From Variovorax sp. ZS18.2.2 (lineage in GTDB: Bacteria; Pseudomonadota; Gammaproteobacteria; Burkholderiales; Burkholderiaceae_C): a DNA stretch of 64,000 bases. Shown here piece by piece: positions 25,366 through 34,580 of this stretch. The notes under the pieces are model-generated. The model saw only the letters and a program-made list of their open reading frames with translations. It ran no database searches and was not told where the DNA came from. The stretch spans positions 310,001 through 374,000 of the forward strand of contig NZ_JANLNM010000006.1 in assembly GCF_024701975.1 (NCBI RefSeq), given 5' to 3'. Within the stretch, counting starts at the first letter, position 1, and every line of letters begins with the position of its first letter. The position numbers and the translations under genes were made by a program.

Positions 25366-26223
25366 ATGTCGCACAAATTTCCGCTGATGCTGCGCGGCAG
25401 CGCCACCCGCCGCTCTCGAGCAACCGAGCGGGGCATCTCGCTGGTGGAGCTCATGGTGGCAGTTGCCGTGGGCCTCATCATCATCCTGATCGCCACGACG
25501 ATCTACATGGAAGGCCTGCGCAACTTCGGTTTCCGCACCAGCCAGAGCGAGAACCTCGGCAACAGCCGCTATACGCTGGCGACCCTGGACAACGAGTTCA
25601 CGAAGGCCGGCTACCGGCGCGACCCGACGCAGTCCATGGACGAGGCCTTCCCGGCCGATGCCGCCGCCCTTCCCAATGGCTGCCAGTTCGCGCGGGGCGA
25701 GGCGATCAACATCAACGGCAGCGACCTGTGCATCCGCTATCAGCCGCGCGACAACAGCGAGAGAGACTGCGCGGGATCGGTGGCGGGTATCGCCGGCCTG
25801 AAGCCTTACGAAGCGCCGCCCGCGCCGGCCCTGGGCGCGGGCCTGTTTGTCGAAAGGTACAAGGTCGCCGGTAACGCGCTGGTCTGCCAGGCCGGCAGTC
25901 AAGCCGAGGGCGGGGAGGAAGTGGCCGCCGGCGTGCAAGGTGTGTTCTTCGAGTTTGGCGTCGGCAAGGGCAGCGACTCGTTCGCCATGCGGCAGGTCGA
26001 AGCGTTCAAGTCCGGCGCCCTCGCACCCGGCGACGTCATCCGTGCATTGCGCTATTCCGTCTTGCTGGCCAGTACGGCCCAGAGGGTCACGGGCGGCGTG
26101 GAATCGACCGTGTGCACCCGTTGGGAAGCTGCGGGCGGTGCCGGCGCTAGTTGCGACCCCAGCAAGGGCCAGCTCTACCAGCTGTCCAGCGGATCCCTCA
26201 CGTTGAGAAACCTGATGCCATGA
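25366..26223 (+). CDS. pilW: Minor pilin PilW
   Basis: 285 residues. A long 23-residue leader ends ATERG before ISLVELMVAVAVGLIIILIATTIYM. The following segment (TSQSENLGNSRYTLATLDNEFTKAGY) is the hallmark of PilW. The ATG at 25366 lies 4 bp after the pilV stop. Its own stop overlaps the pilX start as ATGA. Confidence 0.88.
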   Translation: MSHKFPLMLRGSATRRSRATERGISLVELMVAVAVGLIIILIATTIYMEGLRNFGFRTSQSENLGNSRYTLATLDNEFTKAGYRRDPTQSMDEAFPADAAALPNGCQFARGEAININGSDLCIRYQPRDNSERDCAGSVAGIAGLKPYEAPPAPALGAGLFVERYKVAGNALVCQAGSQAEGGEEVAAGVQGVFFEFGVGKGSDSFAMRQVEAFKSGALAPGDVIRALRYSVLLASTAQRVTGGVESTVCTRWEAAGGAGASCDPSKGQLYQLSSGSLTLRNLMP

Positions 26224-26813
26224 GCGTGCCACGTCACCCCCCGTTTTCCCTCGCCCCTTCCTCGCGGGTTCGCCAGCGCGGCGCCGCGCTGTTCGTCGCA
26301 ATGATCATGATGCTGCTGGTGCTGGTGCTGGCCGTGGTCGGCATGCGCACCATCACGCTGGAGTCGCGCATCGCCGGCAACATGCTCCAGAGCCAGAGGC
26401 TGCAGGAAACGGCGGACGGCGCGCTGCGCCAAGGCGAACGCGTCATCCAGAAGTACGGCCTGTCGCTTGCCAAGTGCGCCGGCGCTGCGACCAGCCCTCT
26501 TGACGGCGCCAAGCCGTGCTACGTCGGGGAAGCACGCACCGACGAGTCCGGGCTCAACACCTCGTTCGCCGTGAACACCAAGGCCATCGGATTCGGGTCC
26601 AGTTACGAAGACCCGTCCGGCTACTGGTATCCGCGCTACGTTTCCACGGTCTGCCCCAAGGGGGGGAGCGCCACATCCGCGCTCGAAGCCGCCAGCACCG
26701 GCTGCATGGAGTTCTACGAACTCAACGCCCAGGCCACCGCCGAAACCAGCGTGCAAATCTGCGGCCCGCAGGCGTTCTGCCTGCGTTCCACGATCAATCT
26801 GTTCATCCAATAA
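26220..26813 (+). CDS. pilX: Minor pilin assembly protein PilX
   Basis: 197 residues. Starts MSVPRHPPFSLAPSS, then RQRGAALFVAMIMMLLVLVLAVVGM, the PilX N-terminal helix, which lacks the usual FTLIE box as in other PilX proteins, and MRTITLESRIAGNMLQSQRL. PilX couples the minor pilin complex to PilY1. It overlaps pilW by 4 nt and ends 15 bp before pilY1. Confidence 0.87.
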   Translation: MSVPRHPPFSLAPSSRVRQRGAALFVAMIMMLLVLVLAVVGMRTITLESRIAGNMLQSQRLQETADGALRQGERVIQKYGLSLAKCAGAATSPLDGAKPCYVGEARTDESGLNTSFAVNTKAIGFGSSYEDPSGYWYPRYVSTVCPKGGSATSALEAASTGCMEFYELNAQATAETSVQICGPQAFCLRSTINLFIQ

Positions 26814-26828
26814 TCGAGGAGGGCTGCA

Positions 26829-29800
26829 ATGGCTCGCTCCACACCTTCAAAGCGTTCACCCTTTCGCATCTTCCACACGGTCGGCTTGCTCGCGGCCGCG
26901 GCGGCCATGTTGTTCGGCCAGCACCTCGCGACAGCGCAGGACGGCGGAGACACGGCCCTGGCGCAGACGCCGCTGTTCGTGAGCGAGAGCAATCCGCCAC
27001 TGAACATGCTGGTGATGGGGCGCGACCACAAGCTCTACTACGAGGCTTACAACGACGCCTCCGACCTGAATGGCGACGGCGTGATCGACGTGGGCTACAA
27101 GCCCAACCAGATCGACTACTACGGCTACTTCAACAACAACGCCTGCTACGACTACGCCGACGAGAAGTTCACGCCCGCTGCGGCTGCCACAGGCGACAAG
27201 AAGAAGCTCTGCGGCGGAACCCGATGGAGCGGCGACTTCCTGAACTACCTCACCACATCGCGCATGGATGCCATCCGCCGGGTGCTCTACGGCGGAACGC
27301 GCGTGATCGACACCGCCACCAGCACCGTGCTGCAAGGCGCCTATATACCGCGGGACGCGCATGCGTGGGGCAAGGCCTACGACCCCGTTCGCGATGGCAC
27401 CGTCTACAACATCAGCGACTACGCGCCGCTGGCTGCACCGGTGAGCGGCACCCGCCATCTGTTTGCCGTGACCACGCTGGGCGAGACCGGCGATGGCGCC
27501 ATTCCCCGCCTGCGTGTTCTCAACGACTCGCAGTTCCAGATATGGGACTGGGTGTCCAAGGAGGGGACCGCGGGGCAGGACGCTTGTTTGGGTGGCGTGC
27601 CATGCGCATCGGGCACGGTATTCCAGATGTTGCCCAGCACTTCGTTCCAGAAGCTGAGCATCATGACGTGGAAGAAGACAAGAAACAACGATGCGACACC
27701 GGGAAATGCGACAGAAATGGCCGCGTTCTTCGCCGCCAACGCAGTAAGCAAGAACCTATGTGGCACGGGCACGCTTCAAGTGATCAATACCGCCGGTGGC
27801 GGCAACAACCCGTTTCCCAGCACTAGCAAAGGCTGCGGCCAGGACAACTACCTGACGGAGATCAAGGGCGATGTCAACGTTCCGGAGGCAGGGACCTACA
27901 CCTTTGCCGTTGATGGAGATGACGCCGTAGAGGCCACCATCGCTGGCACAAGCTGGGGCTGGTATGGCGGCCACGGCGCAGACCGCAGCCAAGACGGCTT
28001 GAAAAATCACTCGAAGAGCATCACCCTCGCGAAGGGCTGGAACACGGTCGTATTCCGCCATGTCGAGGGCTCAGGCGACGACAACTGGGGACTGGCCTTG
28101 CAGGTGGCCGTACAGCCTGTCAGCACCATCGTGACCCGCAAGATCCGGGTGGAGGCCTGCTCCAGCACCAACTCGGCGTTGCGCGAAGCCAGTTGCAAGT
28201 CCTATCCGAACAACAACGGCACGGCCATCTTCAAGCCGACCGGCCTGTTGCACGACTTCGGCGAGAACGAAAAGATGTACTTTGGGCTGCTCTCCGGCTC
28301 GTACCAGAAAAACATTGCGGGCGGCATCCTGCGGCGCAACGTCAGCAAATTTTCCGAGGAAGTCAATCCGCAGACAGGACAGTTCAAGACCGACGTTGCC
28401 GGCATCGTGACCAACATGGACCGCCTGCGCCTGATCGGCTTCAACGGCAGCCAGTACAACGACTGCGGCTGGATCGTAGACGGCCCGATCAGCACCAAGG
28501 CCGATCCGTCGATGTGTTCGATGTGGGGCAACCCCGTGGGCGAGATGATGTTCGAGACGCTGCGCTATTTCGCCGGAGCCTCGGGCGCCCACAGCCAGTA
28601 CGACTATGGCACCGGTGCCAAGGACAGTGCGGACCCGCTGAATCTTTCCAAGCCCGCATGGGTTGCGCCTTACACGGCAAAGGCCAACGGCGGCGGCGGC
28701 TACCCGTATTGCGCGCGTCCGGTGATGACGGTGCTCAGCGACATCAATCCCTCGTACGACACGAAGATGCCGGGCAGCCGCTATCAGGCCATCGACGCCG
28801 ATGCGAGCGCCTTGACCGGCTTCAATGTCGCGAACGAGGTGCAGGCCATCGGCACGGCCGAGGGGATCAACGGCAAGAACTTCTTCATCGGCCAGTCGAC
28901 CTTGACCAACGGGAATGGCGCACCCTCGGTGAAGACGGTCGACGATCTCTCCCTGGTCCGCGGACTGTCGCCTCAGGAGCCCAGCAAGGAAGGCAGTTAT
29001 TACTCCGCAGGGGTATCGCGCTTTGCTGCCAACAACGCGGTGTTCGGTAGTGGCACGGTGAAGAACGCGCTGATGACTTATTCCGTGGCCATCGCTTCCC
29101 CGCTGCCGGAGATCCGCTTTCCGGTGGGCAGTGGCCGGTTCGTGACGATCTCCCCCTTTGCCAAGTCGGTGGCCGGCTACAACATCAATCCCACGGCCTT
29201 CGCACCCACCAACCAGATCGTGGACTACTACGTGGACCGCATCGCCAATACCGGCGCGGCGGACCAGAACGCCAGCATCAACGGGGGGCGGCCCTATGCG
29301 GAATTCCGCATCAACTACGAGGACGTGGAGCAGGGCGCCGATCACGACATGGATGCCATCTCGCGCTACACCGTCGCGCTGCAGGCGAACGGCACGGTGA
29401 CGGTCGACATGCTGTCCGAGTACGCCGCGGGCAGCATCGGCCAGCACATGGGCTACGTGATCTCGGGCACCACCCAGGACGGCATGTACCTGGAGGTGCG
29501 GGACAAGGACACCGGCTCTGTCTACTACGCACTGAACACGCCCCAAGGGCAGCCGCCCGGTTTCTGCGCGGACAAACCCGACAACGCGTCGTGCGCCAAC
29601 CTGCCGCTCACGGCAAGCCGCACCTTCACGCCCAGCACCACGGGTTCCTCGGGCAGCTTTCTCAAGAATCCGCTGTGGTATGCGGCCAAGTACGGGATGC
29701 CGGGGCGCGATCCGACCAAGGTCGCGGGCGACCCGGACAACTATTTCCTGGTCACCAACGCCACCACGCTGAAGGCGCAGATGACCAAGGCCTTCAACGA

Positions 29801-31850
29801 CATCCTGCAAAAGAACAATTCGGTGACGGCGGTGTCGTTGAGCCTGCCCGGTGGCACGATCGCCGCGGGCGCCGATGTCTACCGCACGCTGTTCGAGGCC
29901 GATGGCTGGGCAGGCGACGTGATCCGGGACAAGCTCACCGCGACGAACACCGCCGGCCCTGGCGGCACCACCACCACCAGCTTCAACACCGTGCGTCAGT
30001 GGAGCGCTGCGGAGAAACTGGCTGCGCGCGTCAAGACGACGCGCAACATCCTGTACGCGGGCGCCGGTGCCACCACGCCGACCCTGCGCCCCTTTACCTT
30101 CACGGGCATCTCCGCACAGACAGCCGATTTGGCGTGGCTTACGGCGCTCAACCTGCAGCCCGGCACAAGTCCGGCCCGCGCCGACGGCAAGGCCGAACAG
30201 CGCATCGCTTTCCTGCGCGGCGAGAACGACGCGTTTCGCGCCCGCAACAAGGTGTCCACCGGCACCGGCACCAACCTCAGCTCCAACGTGCTGGGCGACA
30301 TCGTCAACTCCTCGCCTCTGCGCGTGGGCGGCGCGCTCTACAGGGCGGCCCCGGCGGATGCGCTGGAAGGCACCGGCAGCAACTACGCGACCTATGCCAC
30401 GACTCAGGCGGGACGGGACGAGATGATCTACGTTGGCGCCAACGATGGCATGTTCCATGCCTTCCGCGCGGCGGACGGCGTGGAGCAGTTCGCCTTCATT
30501 CCCACGGCAGTGCGCAATAACCTGAACACGCTCACCGCGCCCGACTACGGCAAGAAGGACGGTACGTCCCATCGCTATTACGTCGATGGCTCGCCCGTTG
30601 CCTCGGACGTGTATTTCGGCGCGGCGTGGCACAAGGTGGTGATCGGCAGCCTGAGTGCGGGCGGCAGGGGGGTGTTCGCGCTGGACGTGACCGACCCCGC
30701 GTCGCCCAGTCTCCTGTGGGAGTTCGGTTCCGACCAGAACGCCAACATGGGCAACTCGTTGCCGAAGCCGACCATTGCCCGTCTCAACGATCCCGCAACC
30801 GGCAAGGGCAAATGGGTCGCGTTGGTACCCGGTGGTTACCAGGGCGGCAACAGCACGGCAGGCGGCGGCGGCGCCAGCCTGTTCGTCCTGGATATTTCCA
30901 ACGGCACCGTGCTCCGGCAATTCGATCTCGATGGCGGCATGACGGCCGAGGAGTTGGCGGCTTCGCTGCCCCTGGGCAACGGACTGTCGCGTGTGAGCGC
31001 GGTGGACAACACCCGCGATGGCAAGGTGGACCTGGCCTACGCCGGCGACCTGGCGGGCAATGTGTGGCGCTTCGACATGAGCAGCGGCAATATCTCGGCG
31101 TGGACGGTGCAGAAGCTCTACACCGCCAAGGACGCGAACGACAAGCGCCAGGCCATCACGACGGCCCCTTACGTGGTACCGCATCCCACGGGAACGGGCG
31201 ATCTGGTGATCTTCGGTACGGGCCGCCTGCTGACGGCCAGCGACAAGAGCAGCACGCAGAGGCAGACCGCGTATGGCATCTGGGACCGCTACAGCGGCAG
31301 GGGGGCGACGGCACCCACGCCGTTGCCGACAGTGTCCAAGGGGCGCGGCGACCTGCAGAGCCAGTCGTTCGAGGAGCTGGGGGCCGGTACGGGCAACTTC
31401 TCGCTGACGAACAACACGGTGAGTTGGTACAAGGCCAACGCCACCGGCACACGAGACACCGATGTCGAAAAATGGGGCTGGATCGTGGATCTGCCGCGCA
31501 ACGGGGAAAAGATGGTCTACGACATGACGTTGTACGGACGAGGGCTGTTCCTCACGTCGGTGCGAACTTCGGACGACGCCTGCGCGGCGGGCCTGAACGG
31601 AACGATCTACGGCATCGATCCGAACGGTGGCGGCCGCACCGACTACGTCGTGTTCGACATGAACAGCGACGGGGTGTTCAATTCCGCCGACATGATCGCG
31701 AGGGGCCAGGTCAATGGCACGCCAACAGGAGGGGGCAGTCAGACCGTGGGCGGCGGGCAGGTGTTGGACCCCAGCGGAGATCCCAAGAAGGCTGTCAACC
31801 ACGGGTTGCAGTTTGGCCGGCAAAGCTGGCGAAAGCAGCCGCCGAACTGA
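26829..31850 (+). CDS. pilY1: PilY1-type pilus tip adhesin with PA14-like insertion
   Basis: 1673 residues, exported (signal peptide ending about residue 36, ATAQ). The N-terminal part has a calcium-loop-like DLNGDGVID and no von Willebrand MIDAS motif. Residues about 335-430 look like a PA14 domain (EAGTYTFAVDGDDAVEATI, then GWNTVVFRHVEGSG). From about 1197 the conserved PilY1 beta-propeller begins (IYVGANDGMFHAFRAADG). Near residue 1609 a second calcium loop, DMNSDGVFNSAD, occurs. PilY1 sits at the pilus tip, promotes adhesion and opposes retraction in a calcium-dependent way. It is the largest gene of the minor pilin operon. Confidence 0.9.
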   Translation: MARSTPSKRSPFRIFHTVGLLAAAAAMLFGQHLATAQDGGDTALAQTPLFVSESNPPLNMLVMGRDHKLYYEAYNDASDLNGDGVIDVGYKPNQIDYYGYFNNNACYDYADEKFTPAAAATGDKKKLCGGTRWSGDFLNYLTTSRMDAIRRVLYGGTRVIDTATSTVLQGAYIPRDAHAWGKAYDPVRDGTVYNISDYAPLAAPVSGTRHLFAVTTLGETGDGAIPRLRVLNDSQFQIWDWVSKEGTAGQDACLGGVPCASGTVFQMLPSTSFQKLSIMTWKKTRNNDATPGNATEMAAFFAANAVSKNLCGTGTLQVINTAGGGNNPFPSTSKGCGQDNYLTEIKGDVNVPEAGTYTFAVDGDDAVEATIAGTSWGWYGGHGADRSQDGLKNHSKSITLAKGWNTVVFRHVEGSGDDNWGLALQVAVQPVSTIVTRKIRVEACSSTNSALREASCKSYPNNNGTAIFKPTGLLHDFGENEKMYFGLLSGSYQKNIAGGILRRNVSKFSEEVNPQTGQFKTDVAGIVTNMDRLRLIGFNGSQYNDCGWIVDGPISTKADPSMCSMWGNPVGEMMFETLRYFAGASGAHSQYDYGTGAKDSADPLNLSKPAWVAPYTAKANGGGGYPYCARPVMTVLSDINPSYDTKMPGSRYQAIDADASALTGFNVANEVQAIGTAEGINGKNFFIGQSTLTNGNGAPSVKTVDDLSLVRGLSPQEPSKEGSYYSAGVSRFAANNAVFGSGTVKNALMTYSVAIASPLPEIRFPVGSGRFVTISPFAKSVAGYNINPTAFAPTNQIVDYYVDRIANTGAADQNASINGGRPYAEFRINYEDVEQGADHDMDAISRYTVALQANGTVTVDMLSEYAAGSIGQHMGYVISGTTQDGMYLEVRDKDTGSVYYALNTPQGQPPGFCADKPDNASCANLPLTASRTFTPSTTGSSGSFLKNPLWYAAKYGMPGRDPTKVAGDPDNYFLVTNATTLKAQMTKAFNDILQKNNSVTAVSLSLPGGTIAAGADVYRTLFEADGWAGDVIRDKLTATNTAGPGGTTTTSFNTVRQWSAAEKLAARVKTTRNILYAGAGATTPTLRPFTFTGISAQTADLAWLTALNLQPGTSPARADGKAEQRIAFLRGENDAFRARNKVSTGTGTNLSSNVLGDIVNSSPLRVGGALYRAAPADALEGTGSNYATYATTQAGRDEMIYVGANDGMFHAFRAADGVEQFAFIPTAVRNNLNTLTAPDYGKKDGTSHRYYVDGSPVASDVYFGAAWHKVVIGSLSAGGRGVFALDVTDPASPSLLWEFGSDQNANMGNSLPKPTIARLNDPATGKGKWVALVPGGYQGGNSTAGGGGASLFVLDISNGTVLRQFDLDGGMTAEELAASLPLGNGLSRVSAVDNTRDGKVDLAYAGDLAGNVWRFDMSSGNISAWTVQKLYTAKDANDKRQAITTAPYVVPHPTGTGDLVIFGTGRLLTASDKSSTQRQTAYGIWDRYSGRGATAPTPLPTVSKGRGDLQSQSFEELGAGTGNFSLTNNTVSWYKANATGTRDTDVEKWGWIVDLPRNGEKMVYDMTLYGRGLFLTSVRTSDDACAAGLNGTIYGIDPNGGGRTDYVVFDMNSDGVFNSADMIARGQVNGTPTGGGSQTVGGGQVLDPSGDPKKAVNHGLQFGRQSWRKQPPN

Positions 31851-31861
31851 TGTTTCAAGCT

Positions 31862-31892
31862 CACCCCCGCCGGGATGTCGAAGGCGGGGGTG
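31862..31892 (+). other. Strong hairpin between pilY1 and pilE
   Basis: CACCCCCGCC (31862-31871) and GGCGGGGGTG (31883-31892) form a 10-bp GC-rich stem with an 11-nt loop. No T run follows, so it may attenuate or stabilise the mRNA between pilY1 and pilE rather than terminate fully. Confidence 0.5.
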
Positions 31893-31954
31893 TTGCCCGA
31901 TGCCACCCGTACTCGCCCAAGCGGCGCGAAGCATGTCTATTGAAGGAGAAACCA

Positions 31955-32371
31955 GTGCGCAATGCTGAAAAGGGCTTCACCCTGATCGAGATGATGATCA
32001 CGGTGGCCATCGTCGCCATCCTGGCGGCTATTGCTCTCCCGTCATACCAGGAGTATGTGAAGCGGTCCCGGCGGGTGGAGGGGCAGAACCTGCTCAATGA
32101 TGCTGCCGCACGACAAGAGCGTTACCGTGCACAGAACGGAAGCTATACCACCGACCTGACGAAGCTGAAGCTACCGGGCGGCGCCGCGTCGCAGAACGGC
32201 TACTACACATTGAGTGTGATGGATGCTTCCGCCACGGACTACACATTGAAGGCCCAGCGTACGGGGGCGCAAACTGCGGATAGCAAGTGCGGCGACTTCA
32301 CTTTGGATGCCAAAGGCGCCAAGGACATGGCCGCAGATACCCCGGGTACGAAGGAAACCTGCTGGCGCTAA
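31955..32371 (+). CDS. pilE: Minor pilin PilE
   Basis: 138 residues. A very short leader (VRNAEKG) precedes FTLIEMMITVAIVAILAAIALPSYQEYV. The start is GTG at 31955: AAGGAG at 31943-31948 is correctly placed for it, and the nearby ATG at 31962 is out of frame. C-terminal cysteines lie in SKCGDF and ETCWR. Last gene of the minor pilin operon; its 3' end overlaps moaC, which runs the other way, by 4 bp. Confidence 0.88.
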   Translation: MRNAEKGFTLIEMMITVAIVAILAAIALPSYQEYVKRSRRVEGQNLLNDAAARQERYRAQNGSYTTDLTKLKLPGGAASQNGYYTLSVMDASATDYTLKAQRTGAQTADSKCGDFTLDAKGAKDMAADTPGTKETCWR

Positions 32372-32874
32372 GGCTGTTGGGATGGCGTGCCTCGCTCCGC
32401 CACCCAACTCCCCGACTTCCCCCCATGCTTCTCCAGCACATGCACATCCGTAATCCGCATCCCCCGGTCCACCGCCTTGCACATGTCGTAGATCGTCAAT
32501 AACGCCACCTGCACCGCCGTCAGCGCCTCCATCTCCACGCCGGTAGGCCCGACGGTTTCGACAGTGGCAGTACAAGCGACCTGCGGCGTGCTCCCCCCTT
32601 CAGCCAGCGCAAACGCCACCGCCACACGCGTCAAGGCCAGCGGATGGCACAGCGGAATCAGGTCACTCGTCTTCTTCGCCGCCTGAATCCCGGCGATCCG
32701 CGCGATCCCCAGCACATCGCCCTTCTTCGCCGTTCCGGATTCGATCAGCGCCAGCGTCGCGGCCTGCATCTCGATGCGTCCTGTGGCCACGGCCACGCGG
32801 TGGGTGGCGGGCTTGGCGGCCACGTCGACCATGTGGGCCTGGCCCTGGGCGTCAAAATGGGTGAGGGTGTTCAT
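32368..32874 (-). CDS. moaC: Cyclic pyranopterin monophosphate synthase MoaC
   Basis: 168 residues. Converts the MoaA product into cyclic pyranopterin monophosphate in molybdenum cofactor synthesis. KKGDVLGIARIAGIQAAKKTSDLIPLCHPL is split here as KKGDVLGIARIAGIQ and SDLIPLCHPL, and YDMCKAVD supplies the catalytic Asp and Lys. Start MNTLTHFDAQGQAHMVDV. Its ATG overlaps the stop of a leader mini-ORF in the dispersed 61-bp repeat, as for birA. No other mo genes are adjacent. Confidence 0.93.
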   Translation of the reverse strand: MNTLTHFDAQGQAHMVDVAAKPATHRVAVATGRIEMQAATLALIESGTAKKGDVLGIARIAGIQAAKKTSDLIPLCHPLALTRVAVAFALAEGGSTPQVACTATVETVGPTGVEMEALTAVQVALLTIYDMCKAVDRGMRITDVHVLEKHGGKSGSWVAERGTPSQQP

Positions 32875-32942
32875 GGATTGGGTACCTTCGTGCTTCGCAC
32901 TGCGGTGCGAGCTTGCTTGGGGCCGCCCGGCGCGGCGCTCAT
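32871..32942 (-). CDS. Putative 23-codon leader peptide coupled to moaC
   Basis: The mini-ORF of repeat copy 2 begins MSAAPGGPKQAR and ends STKVPNP. Its TGA (32873-32871) overlaps the moaC ATG (32874-32872) as ATGA. It differs from the birA leader by one residue (Gly for Arg at position 7) until the repeat ends after KV. No strong ribosome-binding site is visible before its ATG, unlike copy 1. Translation is inferred. Confidence 0.35.
   Translation of the reverse strand: MSAAPGGPKQARTAVRSTKVPNP
32882..32942 (-). repeat. Dispersed 61-bp leader repeat, copy 2 (upstream of moaC)
   Basis: Reverse-complement copy of the element at 3394-3454 with one mismatch over 61 bp. It again runs from ATGAGCGCC to GAAGGTAC in the sense of the downstream gene and contains the TCGCAC/GTGCGA hairpin. 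The flanks differ completely from copy 1, which fixes the boundaries to about the coding start on one side and 5-8 nt before the gene start on the other. Confidence 0.9.
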
Positions 32943-32996
32943 GGGTGAACGTTCGTTTTGAAGATGCATCATACGAGCCCGAGCCATGGACGAGGA

Positions 32997-34574
32997 ATGC
33001 TGCGCTTGACTCTCTCCGCAAAGCCAAAGACCACTGCAACGCCCACCCTGCGCGCGCTATGCGCTTCCGTTTTGATAGCGGCGCAGGCCCTGTTGCCGAT
33101 ACCCGCCGGCGCGCAGATGCAGCCGATCCTGCCGGGCCTGGGCGACGGCGGCGAAATGACCGCCAGCGCCGAGCGCAGCCTGGGCGACCAGATCGCCCGC
33201 GAGCTTTATCGCGACACCGACTACATCGACGATCCGGTGATCGCCGCTTACGTCCAGGAGATCTGGCAGCGCCTGCTCGCTGCCGCCCGCGCGCGCGGCG
33301 AGCTCACGCCCGAGCTCGACGAGCGCTTCGCCTGGACCGTCCTCCTCGGCCGCGACCGCAACATCAATGCTTTTGCGCTGCCGGGCGGCTACCTGGGCCT
33401 GAACCTGGGGCTCGTGGCTGCCGTGGGCAGCCGCGACGAGCTGGCGACGGTGCTCGGCCACGAGCTCTCGCACGTCACGCAGCGCCACATCTCCCGGATG
33501 ATGAGCAAGCAGGGCAAGCAGATGCCGCTGATGATCGCGGGCCTCATCCTCGGGATGATCGCCGCCAGCAAGAGCCGCAACGGCGACGCCGGCCAGGCCG
33601 TGATCATGGGCAGCCAGGCGCTCTTCATGCAGAACCAGCTGAGCTTCTCGCGCGACATGGAGCGCGAGGCCGACCGCATCGGTTTCGGCGTGATGACACA
33701 GGCGGGCTTTGCGCCGCAAGGCGCGGCGGCGATGTTCGAGAAGCTGCAGTACGCCTCGCGCCTGAACGACAACGGCTCCTACCCGTACCTGCGCAGCCAC
33801 CCGCTCACGACCGAGCGCATCTCCGACATGCAGGGCCGCTTCCAGTTCCGCATGGACACCGCACCCGCGCTGCCGCTCGCGATGGACCACGCGATGATCG
33901 CCTCGCGCGCCCGCGTGCTGACGCGACCGGGCGTCGACGTGCTGCGGCTCTGGATCCAGTCGGCCGCAAGCGGCGAGTTCGCCAAAAGCACGCCGGCCCA
34001 GCAGGCAGGGACGCTCTATGCGGCGGCGCTGGCGGCCAAGGAACTGCGCGACTACAAGGCGGCGCGCACGCTGGCCGAGCGGCTCGTCGCGCGCACGGCG
34101 GAAGACCCGGCCGCGGCGAAGCAGGCGCGCTGGCTCAGTGCCGAGATCGAACTGGCCTCAGGCGCCCCGGTCAAGGCCGCCGCGCTGCTCGATGCCAAGT
34201 CGAAGGAGCGGCCCGAGATGATCCTCGCGGCCGAAGCCGCGACCGCGACACGCCAACCCGCGCCGATGATCCCCGTGCTGCGCGATTGGGTGGCCGCCAA
34301 CCCGCGCGATGCCACGGCGTGGCGCGTGCTGGGCAACCTGTACGGCGCGCAGAACGACACGCTGCGCGCGGTGCGCGCCGATGCCGAAGCCAATGTGGCG
34401 ATCCTCGACTACCCCGCGGCGCGCGATCGCTTCAAGGCGGCGCAGGAACTGGTGCGCAAGTCGGGCGCTTCGGGCGCGCCGATCGACCACTACGAGGCGT
34501 CGATCATCGACACCCGCGCGCGGGCCGTCGAGGTGCTGGTGAAGCAGCAGGCGGAAGAGCCGCCGCTGAAGTAA
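32997..34574 (+). CDS. M48-family periplasmic metalloprotease, BepA-like, with TPR region
   Basis: 525 residues from this ATG. A signal peptide ends about AGAQ (residue 40). The zinc-binding helix is HELSH (155-159), and the third ligand lies in EREADRIG. The C-terminal half is alpha-helical and TPR-like (KAARTLAERLVARTAED, AWRVLGNLYGAQND). BepA proteases check assembly of outer-membrane proteins such as LptD. Earlier in-frame starts at 32958 (TTG) and 32964 (ATG) are possible and would lengthen the signal region. It diverges from moaC. Confidence 0.87.
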   Translation: MLRLTLSAKPKTTATPTLRALCASVLIAAQALLPIPAGAQMQPILPGLGDGGEMTASAERSLGDQIARELYRDTDYIDDPVIAAYVQEIWQRLLAAARARGELTPELDERFAWTVLLGRDRNINAFALPGGYLGLNLGLVAAVGSRDELATVLGHELSHVTQRHISRMMSKQGKQMPLMIAGLILGMIAASKSRNGDAGQAVIMGSQALFMQNQLSFSRDMEREADRIGFGVMTQAGFAPQGAAAMFEKLQYASRLNDNGSYPYLRSHPLTTERISDMQGRFQFRMDTAPALPLAMDHAMIASRARVLTRPGVDVLRLWIQSAASGEFAKSTPAQQAGTLYAAALAAKELRDYKAARTLAERLVARTAEDPAAAKQARWLSAEIELASGAPVKAAALLDAKSKERPEMILAAEAATATRQPAPMIPVLRDWVAANPRDATAWRVLGNLYGAQNDTLRAVRADAEANVAILDYPAARDRFKAAQELVRKSGASGAPIDHYEASIIDTRARAVEVLVKQQAEEPPLK

Positions 34575-34580
34575 CCGTGC

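Noticed and set aside
28071..31934. A 1287-codon open frame antisense to pilY1
   Set aside because: Third-position GC forces long open antisense frames; the pilY1 strand carries the recognisable domains.
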